Assembly: GCA_965203795.1 (NCBI GenBank)
Contig: OZ241915.1
Location: 744,001-808,000 of the forward strand
Reading direction: 5' to 3'
DNA length: 64,000 nucleotides
From: CBDBBY01 sp965203795
Lineage (GTDB): Bacteria; Pseudomonadota; Alphaproteobacteria; Rhodobacterales; Rhodobacteraceae
Every line of letters starts with the position of its first letter. The first letter of the stretch is position 1. The notes under the pieces are model-generated. The model saw only the letters and a program-made list of their open reading frames with translations, was not told the DNA's origin and did not search any database. Of the stretch, positions 8,015-16,719 are shown one piece after another. Made by a program: the position numbers and the translations under genes.

Positions 8015-8671
8015 CTATGCTCGCAACGCACGGGAGGACGTTCCTTTTGAGTTGTGGTCTCGGATCAACACTGCGGCCAGTCTCGGCCGTTCTTGCGGAA
8101 TTATTGAGGACTTGGCTGGTTTGGCCAAAAGCCCGTCTGAAGCAGCCAATGCAGGACAAGGTCGGTCATGGCTGCCTCGTTCCGATCCGAAGGATATGCC
8201 GCCGGAGCTATGAATCGAACGCTTGGCGCTGCCCGGCGCAGGTCCGTAGGCGGGGCTTCCGGCTAAACCGCGGAACCTGTATCGGCCGGAGATTCGAACG
8301 GATCGGTCGCCCTGCTGCAGCTGGGCAAGGCGGCTGCCGAAATCATCGTCGCTATCGTCTTCCAGCGCACCCTGGATTATCAATTTGGCCCGGCGACCGC
8401 GGCCGCGCGGCAATTCCACCTTCAGCACGGCGTGGACATTGTAGAGGTCGCGGAAATTCCACGAGATCCTCGGATGCTCCATGAGTTCCGCGACCGCATC
8501 CGTCAAATCGAACGTTCCGTCCGATTGGGAAATCGTCTTCATCGACGGCGGTCCCGATCGCTCTCCGGGCTCAAGGATGCGCGCGTCGATGCCTCTGGAC
8601 GGAGCGGTCGGCTCCAGTTCCACTCGCGGCTTGTTGCTCAATCCCGCTTTCCTCGTCCGCCTTCGCGGCAT
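8015..8671 (-). CDS. hypothetical protein (uncertain)
   Basis: An open frame of about 218 residues. The stretch from about residue 45 to 100 (DGTFDLTDAVAELMEHPRIS, then LYNVHAVLKVELPRGRG) has the composition of real protein, with an acidic EDDSDDDFG patch after it. The C-terminal half is Ser/Gly/Arg-rich and less convincing, and may reflect a frameshift. An alternative start is the ATG at 8542. It is divergent from the Rieske oxygenase gene at 8796 and directly upstream of the membrane protein at 7467-8000. No family is recognised. It could be a decayed gene. Confidence 0.35.
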   Translation of the reverse strand: MPRRRTRKAGLSNKPRVELEPTAPSRGIDARILEPGERSGPPSMKTISQSDGTFDLTDAVAELMEHPRISWNFRDLYNVHAVLKVELPRGRGRRAKLIIQGALEDDSDDDFGSRLAQLQQGDRSVRISGRYRFRGLAGSPAYGPAPGSAKRSIHSSGGISFGSERGSHDRPCPALAASDGLLAKPAKSSIIPQERPRLAAVLIRDHNSKGTSSRALRA

Positions 8672-8795
8672 TTGCCTTGCTGCAATTGGCTCGCAGCGGA
8701 AGTATCCATGCGGTCGGCTTTGCGTCCGGACACATTGCCGAATTGCTTCGACTGGACAATAGTCCGTCGGATCGTGACGACGCGGAGGAGAGCCG

Positions 8796-9821
8796 ATGTT
8801 CCTCGGGAACGAATGGTACGTAGCTGGCTGGAGCAAGGATATCGGTGCCGAGCTGAAGCCCGAGACCTTTCTTGGCGAGCGGCTGGTTTTCTACAGGAAA
8901 AGCGACGGCTCCCCGGTAGCGCTTGAGGATGCCTGCCCGCACAGGAAGCTGCCTCTTTCCAAGGGCAGGTTGGCCGACGACAACATCGAGTGCGGCTACC
9001 ACGGCCTGACCTTCGACTGCTCGGGCGCTTGCGTCGCCGCGCCGACGCAGCCGGACAGCCTGCCGAGGAACGCGAGGGTCAAATCCTACCCCGTCGTCGA
9101 CAGGTACCGGCTACTCTGGATCTGGATGGGCGATCCGGATCGCGCCGACCCGGACCGCATCTTTCCGATCGAGAACTACGACGATCCCGCGTGGGGATGC
9201 ACGGACGGCGGAGTCCTCGACATCGACTGCAACTATCTGTGGGTTGCCGACAACTTGCTGGACCCTAGCCATGTCGCATGGGTCCACGTCACCTCCTTCG
9301 CGGGTGCCGGAACCGACGACGAGCCGCTGAAGGTAGAAAAAACTGATCGGGGCGTGATCGTTTCGAGATGGATCTCCGGCAGGCTGCCGTCGCCGTACTA
9401 CGCCGATCTGGTGAAATTCGAAGGCCCTTGCGACAGGCTCCAGCACTACGAGATGTGCTTCCCGGCGATCGGCCTCAACAAGTCGGTCTACACGCCGGAA
9501 GGGACCGGCGGGCCGGGAAAGTCGCCGGTACCGGAGACGTACATCAACATTTCGTACAACTTCATGACCCCGATCGACGGGGACCGGACCCGCTACTTCT
9601 GGTTCCAGCACAGGAACACGGATCCGGACGACGCGGCCGTTTCCGAGCGGATGAACGCAGGCGCGCGCGCCGCATTCGAGGAGGATCGGGCGATCCTTGA
9701 GGAGGTGCACAAGGGCATGGCTAATAAGGCGACGCCGAACATCGATCTAGGGCTGGACGCCGGCGCGAAGCTGTTCCGCCTTTCGCTGCGGCGCCTGATC
9801 GAGGCGGAGCAGGGCGGGTAG
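8796..9821 (+). CDS. VanA-type Rieske oxygenase (aromatic O-demethylase/ring hydroxylase)
   Basis: A 341-residue Rieske non-heme iron oxygenase. The Rieske cluster motif is C47-P-H49 and C66-G-Y-H69, and the mononuclear iron motif is NLLDPSHVAWVH with H159 and H164. Length and motif spacing match the vanillate O-demethylase, toluenesulfonate and phenoxybenzoate oxygenase group rather than the two-subunit dioxygenases. It would demethylate or hydroxylate an aromatic or similar hydrophobic substrate using electrons from a reductase. No VanB-type reductase is adjacent, so the donor must be encoded elsewhere (perhaps the ferredoxin at 4394-4711). It converges on the P450 gene with a 15-base gap. 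Confidence 0.88.
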   Translation: MFLGNEWYVAGWSKDIGAELKPETFLGERLVFYRKSDGSPVALEDACPHRKLPLSKGRLADDNIECGYHGLTFDCSGACVAAPTQPDSLPRNARVKSYPVVDRYRLLWIWMGDPDRADPDRIFPIENYDDPAWGCTDGGVLDIDCNYLWVADNLLDPSHVAWVHVTSFAGAGTDDEPLKVEKTDRGVIVSRWISGRLPSPYYADLVKFEGPCDRLQHYEMCFPAIGLNKSVYTPEGTGGPGKSPVPETYINISYNFMTPIDGDRTRYFWFQHRNTDPDDAAVSERMNAGARAAFEEDRAILEEVHKGMANKATPNIDLGLDAGAKLFRLSLRRLIEAEQGG

Positions 9822-9836
9822 AGGCCCTTCGGCGGG

Positions 9837-11066
9837 TCAGCGCCGGGCCGAACGCCCGGATGGCTGCGGCTGCGCCGGGTCGAGCGTGGCCGTCAGCTTC
9901 GCGACGGACGTGAACATCGGCGAGTACTCGAATTCCGCCTGGTCGAGGACAAGCCTGGGAAAGCGCCGCGCCAGATGCGCGGCGGCCTCCTCCGTCTCCA
10001 TCGTTGCGATGAACCGGCCGACGCACGAAAATATTCCGCCGCCGAAATTCAGATGCTCGGGGTTCCGGGGCCGCCGGACATCGAACCGATCCGGTTCGGG
10101 ATAGAATCGCGGGTCCCAGTGCGCGGCCCCGAAATTCGCGAACACCGGGGTTCCCGCCGGGACCGGGCAGCCGCCGATCTCCATCTCCTCCAGCGCTTCG
10201 CGGGATGTGGAGATCGACCGGGGGCGGAAGCGCATGACTTCGCGGACCGCGGAGGGCGCAAGATCGGGCTGCTTGCCGAGCTCGGCCCAAACCTCCGGCC
10301 GCGACGCGAGGTCGATGATCGCAATTCCGATTTGGTGCGACGTGTTGTCCGTGTTCGCTTCCGCCAGCTTGACCAGCCAATCCCGCAGTTCCCTCGGGCT
10401 CAGTTCGCCGCCGTCGGAAGCCCGGACGAGATCCGAGATCAAGTTGTCGCCCGGCTTGCTGCGGGCGGCTTGGATGCGCTCGTCGATGTAGTCGATCAGC
10501 CGGTTGAACCCTTCGACGATCTGCCCGGTCCGGGAAGGATCGCGCGTATGGACCTGCTGCACGATGTGCGACGTGCGTCCGACGAATTCCGAATCGGACA
10601 GCGGTGCGCCGACCCAGCGGCAGTAGACGCCGGAGGGAATCCTGTCGCAGAAGCTTCGAATCAGGTCGATCGGCCGATCCGTCGGCAGCGAGTCCGCCGA
10701 TTCGGCGACCACCATCCTGACGTCGGTGCGGAAGCGCTCAACGGCGTCCGGCCCAAGGAAGCGCAGGATGGGCGCCCTCAGCCTGCGCCGCGTCGGGCTC
10801 CGGTTGTGGAAGGAGATTGAGTTGCGCTTGTAGTCGAGCGCATCGCCTTCCGGGAGGCCGAGAACCTCCATCAGCTTCGGATGGCCCGTTCCGAGCCTCC
10901 TGTCGATGATCGCGGAACGGCATAGCGCGTAGTCCAGCACCTCCAGTCCGCGCTCGCTCCGGGCGACTTTCCATTTGCGGGCGAGGTTCGCCAGCACAGG
11001 GAACGGGTTGGTTTTGTAAGCCTTCGCCGCGAAGTCGATTTCCGGAAGCTCGGCGACGGCGCTCAT
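9837..11066 (-). CDS. cytochrome P450
   Basis: A 409-residue soluble bacterial P450. The heme-binding loop is FGGGIFSCVG (341-350, proximal Cys348), with Phe where most P450s have His two residues before the Cys. The ExxR motif is E276-VM-R279. The I-helix reads EANTDNTS (236-243), keeping an acid/alcohol pair but lacking the usual Gly. It needs ferredoxin and reductase partners, none of which is adjacent. It follows the ABC permease gene at 11105 with a 38-base gap on the same strand, so it is probably the last gene of the transport operon and acts on the imported compound. Substrate unknown. Confidence 0.9.
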   Translation of the reverse strand: MSAVAELPEIDFAAKAYKTNPFPVLANLARKWKVARSERGLEVLDYALCRSAIIDRRLGTGHPKLMEVLGLPEGDALDYKRNSISFHNRSPTRRRLRAPILRFLGPDAVERFRTDVRMVVAESADSLPTDRPIDLIRSFCDRIPSGVYCRWVGAPLSDSEFVGRTSHIVQQVHTRDPSRTGQIVEGFNRLIDYIDERIQAARSKPGDNLISDLVRASDGGELSPRELRDWLVKLAEANTDNTSHQIGIAIIDLASRPEVWAELGKQPDLAPSAVREVMRFRPRSISTSREALEEMEIGGCPVPAGTPVFANFGAAHWDPRFYPEPDRFDVRRPRNPEHLNFGGGIFSCVGRFIATMETEEAAAHLARRFPRLVLDQAEFEYSPMFTSVAKLTATLDPAQPQPSGRSARR

Positions 11067-11104
11067 TTCGGCATCCTTCGCGGGCAGAGGCCCTTCGGAT
11101 CCCG

Positions 11105-11998
11105 CTACGCCTTCACCGCCGAGGCGGCACCGGGCTTTTCAAGTCGGCGGAACAGGAGGGACAGGCAGAAGCACAGGCCGAAGTAGAATGCGGCCGTGGT
11201 GATCCACGCTTCGAAGATCATCCTGGTCGAGGAGACGAGTTCGACCGTTTTGTAGGTTAGCTCCTGCACGGAGATCAGCGAAATGATCGAGCTGTCCTTG
11301 ATCAGCGATATGAACTGGTTTGCGAGCGGCGGCAGCACGCGCCGCAACGCCTGCGGAAGCACGATGCAGCGCATCTCGGTCAGCCAGCCCATTCCGATGG
11401 AGCGGGCGGCCTCCCTCTGGCCGCGATCGATCGACTCGATGCCGGCCCGCACGATCTCGCAAACGAACGCGCTCTCGAAAAGGGCGAGCACAATGACGCC
11501 GGAAATGACCGACGGGAACCTCCGCATGTCGCCGAAAAAGAACTCCCAGACCGCGTTGTTCTCCTGCCGGGCGATGGAGCGCGCCCACCCCTCGATGTTC
11601 AGCGCCGCGATCAGCTGCTCGGACAGGAAAAAGAAGAAGATGAATATGACAACGACCGGCGGGATGTTCCGGAGCAGCTCCACATAGGTGCGCGCGAGCA
11701 TCCGCACGGCCAGGTTCGTCGAGCACCGCGCCATGCCGAGGACGGTTCCCAGGAAGACCGCCAGAACGCTCGCGTAGATGCTGATCCTGATCGTGGTTAT
11801 GAGGCCTTGGACCAGCACGTTGGCCACCCACCGGCCCTTTTCCTCGTCGAAGCGGAACAGGTAGTTGGGAATCGACCCCCAGCGCCATTTGTAGTTCAGG
11901 TCCTCGCCGATCTGGAACCAGACGTAGCCGAAGAACACCGCCAGCGCGGCGATGATCAGCCCGTCGATCCAGGTCAGCTTCTTGAGGAAGGCGCGCAA
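11105..11998 (-). CDS. polar amino-acid-type ABC transporter permease (HisM-like)
   Basis: A 297-residue inner-membrane permease of the HisMQ family, with about five or six hydrophobic segments. The conserved EAA loop is around EAARSIGMGWLTEMRCIVLPQALR. The region FLGTVLGMARCS and ESAFVCEIVRAGIESIDRGQ are typical of polar amino-acid or amine importers. A longer N-terminus (IDGLIIAALAVFFGYVWFQI) is shared in style with the second permease at 12937. It is encoded after the binding protein in an ATPase-permease-binding protein-permease-P450 operon. The two permeases should form a heterodimer. Confidence 0.9.
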   Translation of the reverse strand: MRAFLKKLTWIDGLIIAALAVFFGYVWFQIGEDLNYKWRWGSIPNYLFRFDEEKGRWVANVLVQGLITTIRISIYASVLAVFLGTVLGMARCSTNLAVRMLARTYVELLRNIPPVVVIFIFFFFLSEQLIAALNIEGWARSIARQENNAVWEFFFGDMRRFPSVISGVIVLALFESAFVCEIVRAGIESIDRGQREAARSIGMGWLTEMRCIVLPQALRRVLPPLANQFISLIKDSSIISLISVQELTYKTVELVSSTRMIFEAWITTAAFYFGLCFCLSLLFRRLEKPGAASAVKA

Positions 11999-12068
11999 TG
12001 CGGTCGGCTATCTGCGGATGGGCGGGAGCGGAGCCGCCGGCCAAGGCGGTCGGCGGCTCCGCTCGGCG

Positions 12069-12902
12069 TCAGTTCGCCATCTGGTCCGCCCACTCCTCGG
12101 TCGTGAACCAGTAGTCGTGGGTTTCTCCCAGCCAGCCGGTGCGCCAGTTGTGCGAGATCCAGTTGTTGAAGTAGTTCAGAGCGTCCGGATCGCCCTTCCG
12201 CACCGCGAAGCCCTCTCCGCGCGGATCGAATATCGTATCGAACGGAACGTGGAGAATGTCGGGATACGTTCTGGCTTCCCGCGAAGGCGTCGGCTCCGAG
12301 GCCATCGTCGCATGCGCGTTCCCGTTGAGGACTTCCTGCGCCGATGCGCCGTCCTCGTCGAACAGGAGAAGCTGCGCCTCGGGGAACCGCTTGGCGATCA
12401 CGATCGCCGGGGTCGCGCCCCTCCGGGCGGCGAACACGACGTCGGGGCTGTTGAGGTCATCCTCCATGAAGCCTTCGGTCATCTGCTTGTTCGCGAGGAT
12501 CGTCAGGCCGGAGAACGCATACGGATCAGTGAAGTTCACCGTCAGGTTCCGCTGGGCGGTAACCGACATGCCGCTGATGATGACGTCGAACTTGCCGGCG
12601 ACTAGCGCGGGAATGATCCCGTCCCAAGCGGTCGGGATGAACTCGACATCCACGCCCATGTCTTCCGCAAGCTTCCTGCCGACGTCCAGCTCAAAGCCGA
12701 TCAGCTCCCCGTTCTTGTCCCGCATCGACCACGGGATGAACAGCGATAGGCCGATCTTGATGACGCCCCTCTCCTTGATCGTTTCGATGACGCTCTCGCT
12801 GGAGAGCTCCTGGCGCGCCGACTGCGCAGCGGCCGGCAGCGCGATGCATGCCGCCGCCGCGCCCGCGACGACCGTTCCAAGTATGCGCCTTGTGATGTTC
12901 AT
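12069..12902 (-). CDS. periplasmic amino-acid-type solute-binding protein (SBP family 3)
   Basis: From the ATG at 12902 (MNITRRILGTVVAGAAAACI), 277 residues with a Sec signal peptide ending near AAA before QSARQ. The mature part is a family 3 binding protein: IKERGVIKIGLSLFIPWSMR, GFELDVGRKLAEDMGV, FDVIISGMSVTAQRN. It delivers a polar amino acid, opine or amine-like ligand to the flanking permeases. An upstream in-frame ATG at 12992 would precede the signal peptide and is rejected. A good ribosome-binding site (AAGGAGGGG) lies just before 12902. Binding-site residues do not let me name the ligand. Confidence 0.9.
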   Translation of the reverse strand: MNITRRILGTVVAGAAAACIALPAAAQSARQELSSESVIETIKERGVIKIGLSLFIPWSMRDKNGELIGFELDVGRKLAEDMGVDVEFIPTAWDGIIPALVAGKFDVIISGMSVTAQRNLTVNFTDPYAFSGLTILANKQMTEGFMEDDLNSPDVVFAARRGATPAIVIAKRFPEAQLLLFDEDGASAQEVLNGNAHATMASEPTPSREARTYPDILHVPFDTIFDPRGEGFAVRKGDPDALNYFNNWISHNWRTGWLGETHDYWFTTEEWADQMAN

Positions 12903-12936
12903 GTTCCCCTCCTTTTCGGGTTGTTCAGGCAAGCGC

Positions 12937-13803
12937 CTAGGTTGATACCTCGTACCGCTTTTCGAGGTGCGATACGAACACGGACAGTGCAAGCGTCACC
13001 ACCAGATACACGGCGGCGATCGTAAACCAGATCTCGAAGCTCATGTACGTGTAGGAGATCAGGTCCCGCCCGATGGTCGTCAGCTCCGCCACCGCGATGA
13101 CGCTCACGATCGCAGAGCTCTTGATGAGGTGGACTGCTTCGCCGAGAACCGGCGGAAGCATGAATTTAACGGATTGCGGCAGGATGATGTAGCGGTAGGC
13201 TTGCGTCTTGCTCATGCCGACCGACTTGGCGGCCTCCCACTGCCCGATTCCGACAGCGTTGATTCCCGCCCGGAAGATTTCCGACAGAAGCGCGGAGTGG
13301 AAGACGCCGAGGCAGAGGACAGACGCCGTGTAGCGGTCGAGGCTGAATATCGGGCCGAGCACGTAGTAGAACACGTACAGCAGGACGAGGAGCGGCATGT
13401 TCCGCACGAATTCCAAGTAGGCGACGGCGACTCCGGTTCCGACCACGAGCCCCGACAGCCGGAGCAGAGCGACGAACAGCCCCGCCGCAACGGCGAACAG
13501 GAACGACTGCCCGGAAAGCGTGATCGTCTTGACCAGGCCGATGGAGATCTCGCCCCATTGGAAGCCGTCGTCCGTCAGCTGGTAGAGGTAGTCGGGGATG
13601 CGGTACCACTGCCAGTTGTATCCCATCGCTTCAGCGCCGGTGAGCGAGGCGTACACCACCAGATACATGACTGCGATGTAGATCAGGATCGACGCGGGGG
13701 TTGACCTGAAGTGGCGCTTCAGCGCCCGGTATCCCGTCCGCGCCCAGCCGGGTTCCTTGAACGCCGGCGCACGCGCCGCTGCGGAGCTTGGCGTAGCGGC
13801 CAT
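12937..13803 (-). CDS. polar amino-acid-type ABC transporter permease (HisQ-like)
   Basis: A 288-residue inner-membrane permease with the same plan as the one at 11105. An N-terminal helix (ASILIYIAVMYLVVYASLTG) is followed by a HisMQ domain with FHSALLSEIFRAGINAVGIG and the coupling loop EAAKSVGMSKTQAYRYIILP. It lies four bases downstream of the ATPase gene and 34 bases upstream of the binding-protein gene, so it is translated from the same transcript. Together with HisM-like, ATPase and binding protein it forms a complete importer. Confidence 0.9.
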   Translation of the reverse strand: MAATPSSAAARAPAFKEPGWARTGYRALKRHFRSTPASILIYIAVMYLVVYASLTGAEAMGYNWQWYRIPDYLYQLTDDGFQWGEISIGLVKTITLSGQSFLFAVAAGLFVALLRLSGLVVGTGVAVAYLEFVRNMPLLVLLYVFYYVLGPIFSLDRYTASVLCLGVFHSALLSEIFRAGINAVGIGQWEAAKSVGMSKTQAYRYIILPQSVKFMLPPVLGEAVHLIKSSAIVSVIAVAELTTIGRDLISYTYMSFEIWFTIAAVYLVVTLALSVFVSHLEKRYEVST

Positions 13804-13807
13804 CCGC

Positions 13808-14554
13808 TCAGTGCTCCAGTATCTGATCCAGGAACATCCTGCAGCGCTCGCTGGACGGGGTCTCGAAGAACACCTTCGGCGGGGCCGTCTCGATGATCTC
13901 TCCGCCTTCCATGAAGACCATCGTGTCCGCGGCCTTTTTCGCGAAGCCCATTTCGTGGGTGACGCAGATCATCGTCATTCCGGATTCCGCAAGCTCGATC
14001 ATGACCTCCAGAACCTCGTTGATCATTTCGGGGTCCAAGGCCGAAGTCGGCTCGTCGAACAGCATGATTTTAGGCTCCATGCAGAGCGAGCGTGCGATGG
14101 CGACGCGCTGCTGCTGGCCGCCGGAGAGCTGCGCGGGGTACTTTTCGGCCTGTTCGGGAATGTGGACCCGGTCGAGGTACATTCTGGCGAGCCGGACGGC
14201 GTCCGCCTTGGACTGCTTGCGTACCCTGATGGGCCCGACGGTGAGATTTTCCAGAACCGTGAGGTGCGGGAACAGGTTGAATTGCTGGAACACCATTCCG
14301 ACCTCCATCCGGACGGCCTTGATGTTCTCCGTTTCGTCGGTGAGTTCGATGCCGTCGACGAACACTTGGCCCGCGGAGTGCTCCTCAAGCCGGTTCACGC
14401 AGCGGATGAGCGTCGACTTGCCCGAGCCGGACGGTCCGCAAACGACGACGCGTTCGCCCGTCCGCACCGTCAGGCTGACGTTCTTGAGAGCTTGGAAGCT
14501 GCCGAAGAACTTGTCGACATTCCTGATTTCGATGATTGGCGTGGCTTCGTTCAA
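13808..14554 (-). CDS. ABC transporter ATPase, polar amino-acid type (HisP/GlnQ-like)
   Basis: About 248 residues from a TTG at 14554, which gives the standard length for this family. Walker A GPSGSGKST (40-48), Q-loop FQQFNLFP, signature LSGGQQQR (143-150), Walker B MLFDEP and the H-loop CVTHEMG are all intact. The frame is open further upstream (ATGs at 14719 and 14716), but those residues are Arg/Pro-rich and unlike the family, so the TTG is preferred. It energises the importer encoded immediately downstream and is the first gene of that operon. Confidence 0.88.
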   Translation of the reverse strand: MNEATPIIEIRNVDKFFGSFQALKNVSLTVRTGERVVVCGPSGSGKSTLIRCVNRLEEHSAGQVFVDGIELTDETENIKAVRMEVGMVFQQFNLFPHLTVLENLTVGPIRVRKQSKADAVRLARMYLDRVHIPEQAEKYPAQLSGGQQQRVAIARSLCMEPKIMLFDEPTSALDPEMINEVLEVMIELAESGMTMICVTHEMGFAKKAADTMVFMEGGEIIETAPPKVFFETPSSERCRMFLDQILEH

Positions 14555-14997
14555 CTGCCCGTGCAACCCCGCGGAACTTGCGCCCGGCCGGGACGGCGCG
14601 CGTTCAGCACTCCCGCCCTGTGCGCCAGGCGTCCCGATAGCCCTTCGGGGAAATCCCTCCCGGTCCAAACGCGGCAGAGGAGTTTCCTGCCGACCGCTCT
14701 CCAATTCCGGGTGCATCATTGCCAATCGGCAGCCGGGTTGCAACCTGTGTCGGCTTGCCGCGTACGCCAATGCGCGGTGCGGGTCGCGCCAATCCTGCGC
14801 GGCACGGCTGCGAACGGCATTGATCCTTAGCCCGCGGTCGTGCGGCCCCCGCTGCGGAACGCCCGTAGCTGCGGGGGCAGGCGGGCATGGTAGCCCCATG
14901 ACCGTCGAAACCCGCGCTGCACATTGAAGGCGGACTGGCCGGGGTTGGCTTCCGGTTGGCGCGAAACACTGCCAACGATCCAGAACAGCCGCCACCG
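14555..14997. other. intergenic region upstream of the ABC operon
   Basis: No convincing gene is seen in this 443-base stretch. It is GC-rich, with several short frames that have no family-like composition. It should hold the promoter of the transport operon (reading left) and the downstream end of the HEPN partner transcript. If the ATPase starts at 14719, the first 165 bases are coding. Confidence 0.4.
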
Positions 14998-15081
14998 CAA
15001 AGCAGCGGATCAGGGAAATGCAGTTGGAATCTATGGCGTCCGCACAGGTTGCCAAGCAAATCAACCCGAATTAACGCCGCT

Positions 15082-15405
15082 CTACGCCGCAGCTGCGTCG
15101 GAATCCTCGAAATCGTCCTTGTCGAAATAGTGAACGAGGGGAAAGCCGAGACCAAGACCATGCTCCGCATCGCGCCAAGCCTTGGATATGATCTCTGATT
15201 GCAGTTTATTCAGCCGTTTGCCGTTGAACTCGCTGTAATCGCCATCGCACACGAAGGTGACGTCGACGACGGCGTCTCCGTCATGGTCGTACCCCGGCTT
15301 AACGTCGATCCGGACGATTTTGATATCGCTGAAGCGGGCCTTGAACGCGCGCTCGGCGATCCGCTTGAGCTCAACGATTCGTTCCTCAACCAGTTTCTGT
15401 TTCAT
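15082..15405 (-). CDS. HEPN-partner protein, copy 1 (unknown family)
   Basis: A 107-residue acidic protein nearly identical in layout to the one at 15650-15973. Both share VEERI(V/A)ELKRIAERAF, IKIVRIDVKPGYD, VVDVTFVCDGDYS and a GLGFPLVHYFDKDDF tail. The fold looks alpha/beta. I do not recognise a Pfam family. Because the intact copy sits nine bases behind a HEPN gene, this is likely the antitoxin or regulatory half of a HEPN module, here left without its own HEPN. A purine-rich ribosome-binding site (AGGAGG) precedes the ATG. Confidence 0.75.
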   Translation of the reverse strand: MKQKLVEERIVELKRIAERAFKARFSDIKIVRIDVKPGYDHDGDAVVDVTFVCDGDYSEFNGKRLNKLQSEIISKAWRDAEHGLGLGFPLVHYFDKDDFEDSDAAAA

Positions 15406-15414
15406 TTTGGCCTC

Positions 15415-15531
15415 CTACGACGGCCGACGCTTGAACAATACATGGGCGGCAAAGCGACGATAGTCTTTATTTCCTGCTTTCTTGAGTGATCCGATCACGT
15501 CGCGTGCGTCGCCGATTGCCGCCTTCACGAC
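15415..15531 (-). pseudogene. HEPN C-terminal stub in the duplicated copy
   Basis: Translating the minus strand into the TAG at 15415 gives AAIGDARDVIGSLKKAGNKD then YRRFAAHVLFKRRPS. This aligns residue for residue with the C-terminus of the intact HEPN protein (AAIDAAHDAIRLLKKVGAKD then RRRFVAHVLFKRRLP). Upstream of about 15531 the similarity stops and no start or HEPN core remains. It is a truncated remnant kept directly before the first partner copy, which suggests an unequal exchange or deletion inside an older two-module array. Confidence 0.8.
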
Positions 15532-15562
15532 GGAGGCAGGCGGCGCATGGCAGGCACGGCAC

Positions 15563-16100
15563 CAAAGCAGCGGATCAGTGAAAATGCAGTTGGAATCTAT
15601 GGCGTATGCACACGGTTGCCAAGCAAATCAGCCTGAATTCAACGCCGCTCTACGCTGCAGCTGCGTCGGGCTCGTCGAAATCGTCCTTGTCGAAATAGTG
15701 AACGAGGGGGAAACCGAGACCAAGATCATTATCCGCGTCGCGCCAAGCCTTGGATATGATCTCGGATTGAACTTTAATCAGCCCCTTGCCGTTGAACTGG
15801 CTATAATCGCCATCGCACACGAAGGTAACGTCGACGACGGAGTCTCCGTCGAGGTCGTACCCCGGCTTGACGTCGATACGGACGATTTTAATGCCGCTGA
15901 AGCGGGCGTTAAACGCGCGCTCGGCGATCCGTTTGAGCTCGGCGATCCTTTCCTCGACCGGTTTTTGGTTCATTTTGGCCTCCTACGGCAGCCGTCGCTT
16001 GAACAATACATGGGCGACAAAGCGGCGGCGGTCTTTGGCTCCTACTTTCTTGAGCAATCTGATCGCGTCATGTGCTGCATCAATAGCCGCATTCGCATCC
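15563..16100. repeat. tandem segmental duplication, copy 2 (partner gene plus HEPN 3' end)
   Basis: Copy 2 of the duplication. It contains the partner gene 15650-15973 and the 3' end of the intact HEPN gene. The copies differ by many substitutions, including synonymous ones inside the partner gene, so the event is not recent or the copies have been selected to diverge. Confidence 0.85.
15650..15973 (-). CDS. HEPN-partner protein, copy 2 (unknown family)
   Basis: A 107-residue protein, starting MNQKPVEERIAELKRIAERA and ending in an acidic DKDDFDEPDAAAA tail. It starts nine bases after the HEPN stop with an AGGAGG ribosome-binding site inside the gap, so the two are co-translated. Small acidic proteins paired with HEPN proteins are frequently antitoxins (MNT or other types), but this one shows no nucleotidyltransferase GSxxxG motif. 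Function is inferred from context only. The paralogue at 15082-15405 results from the tandem duplication. Confidence 0.78.
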   Translation of the reverse strand: MNQKPVEERIAELKRIAERAFNARFSGIKIVRIDVKPGYDLDGDSVVDVTFVCDGDYSQFNGKGLIKVQSEIISKAWRDADNDLGLGFPLVHYFDKDDFDEPDAAAA

Positions 16101-16453
16101 ACCTTGGAGTACCGGTCTTCAAGCGAATAATCCGCTCGTTGCCGCGCGGCCTGCAGAACGGCGAACGTGTCCGCGAATTCCCGGATTTCAGATGGGAATT
16201 TTAGCATTGCCTCCTGATTCAGGCGAGCGTTTTTTGCTTTTCCGTGCTCAAGGGCGCGGTACGCCTGATGCCAAGCCTCGTCGCGGTCTTTGACTTTGCT
16301 GCCGACGATCAAGTCGGCGATCATGCGGGCCAGCGAATGGAACACCGCGTAGTACGCCGTGCTGATGGTGCGGCGCAGGTTGGCCTGCATAGGCCGCCCC
16401 GAATTGACCTTCGTCAAGCGACGGGCTGTTTTGATCAAATCTTGCGCCTCCAA
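15983..16453 (-). CDS. HEPN-domain protein (toxin-like candidate)
   Basis: A 156-residue helical protein with the HEPN signature helix RRTISTAYYAVFHSLARM (about 27-44) and a second conserved helix ARQRADYSLEDRYS (103-116). The active HEPN RNase motif is Rx4-6H. Here Arg104/Arg106 and Asp108 are present but the His is replaced by a DY pair, as in the RADYD subfamily, so catalysis is uncertain. It heads a short operon with the partner protein. HEPN proteins of this size are typical of toxin-antitoxin and antiphage modules. Confidence 0.8.
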   Translation of the reverse strand: MEAQDLIKTARRLTKVNSGRPMQANLRRTISTAYYAVFHSLARMIADLIVGSKVKDRDEAWHQAYRALEHGKAKNARLNQEAMLKFPSEIREFADTFAVLQAARQRADYSLEDRYSKVDANAAIDAAHDAIRLLKKVGAKDRRRFVAHVLFKRRLP

Positions 16454-16719
16454 GTCTCAATACCTCGATTCTGAATTGCGCGGCGGAGTACACCGAAAGC
16501 CGGCCCAGCGAAAGTTCGCGGCGTGCGTCGGCTGCCGGGGCTTGGAGCCGCATGGCGCTCGCGTTCTACGGCCCGCGCCGGTCGCCGGGCTGGCACGAAC
16601 CGCGGCACTCGGCGAAGGCGCGGCGCGGTTCGTGCTGGGCCGCGCCGTCCGAGGCCTGCGGTGGCGGAGGCGCACCGCCTCAAGTTGACGAAGGCGGGGA
16701 TTTGGAAAATACCGACCGC

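Larger units (their letters stand above)
14998..15531. repeat. tandem segmental duplication, copy 1 (partner gene plus HEPN stub)
   Basis: This segment is a diverged copy of 15563-16100, starting at CAAAGCAGCGGATCAG in both and offset by 565-568 bases. It carries a complete partner gene (15082-15405) and only the last 35 or so codons of the HEPN gene. Homology fades near 15531. Confidence 0.85.
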
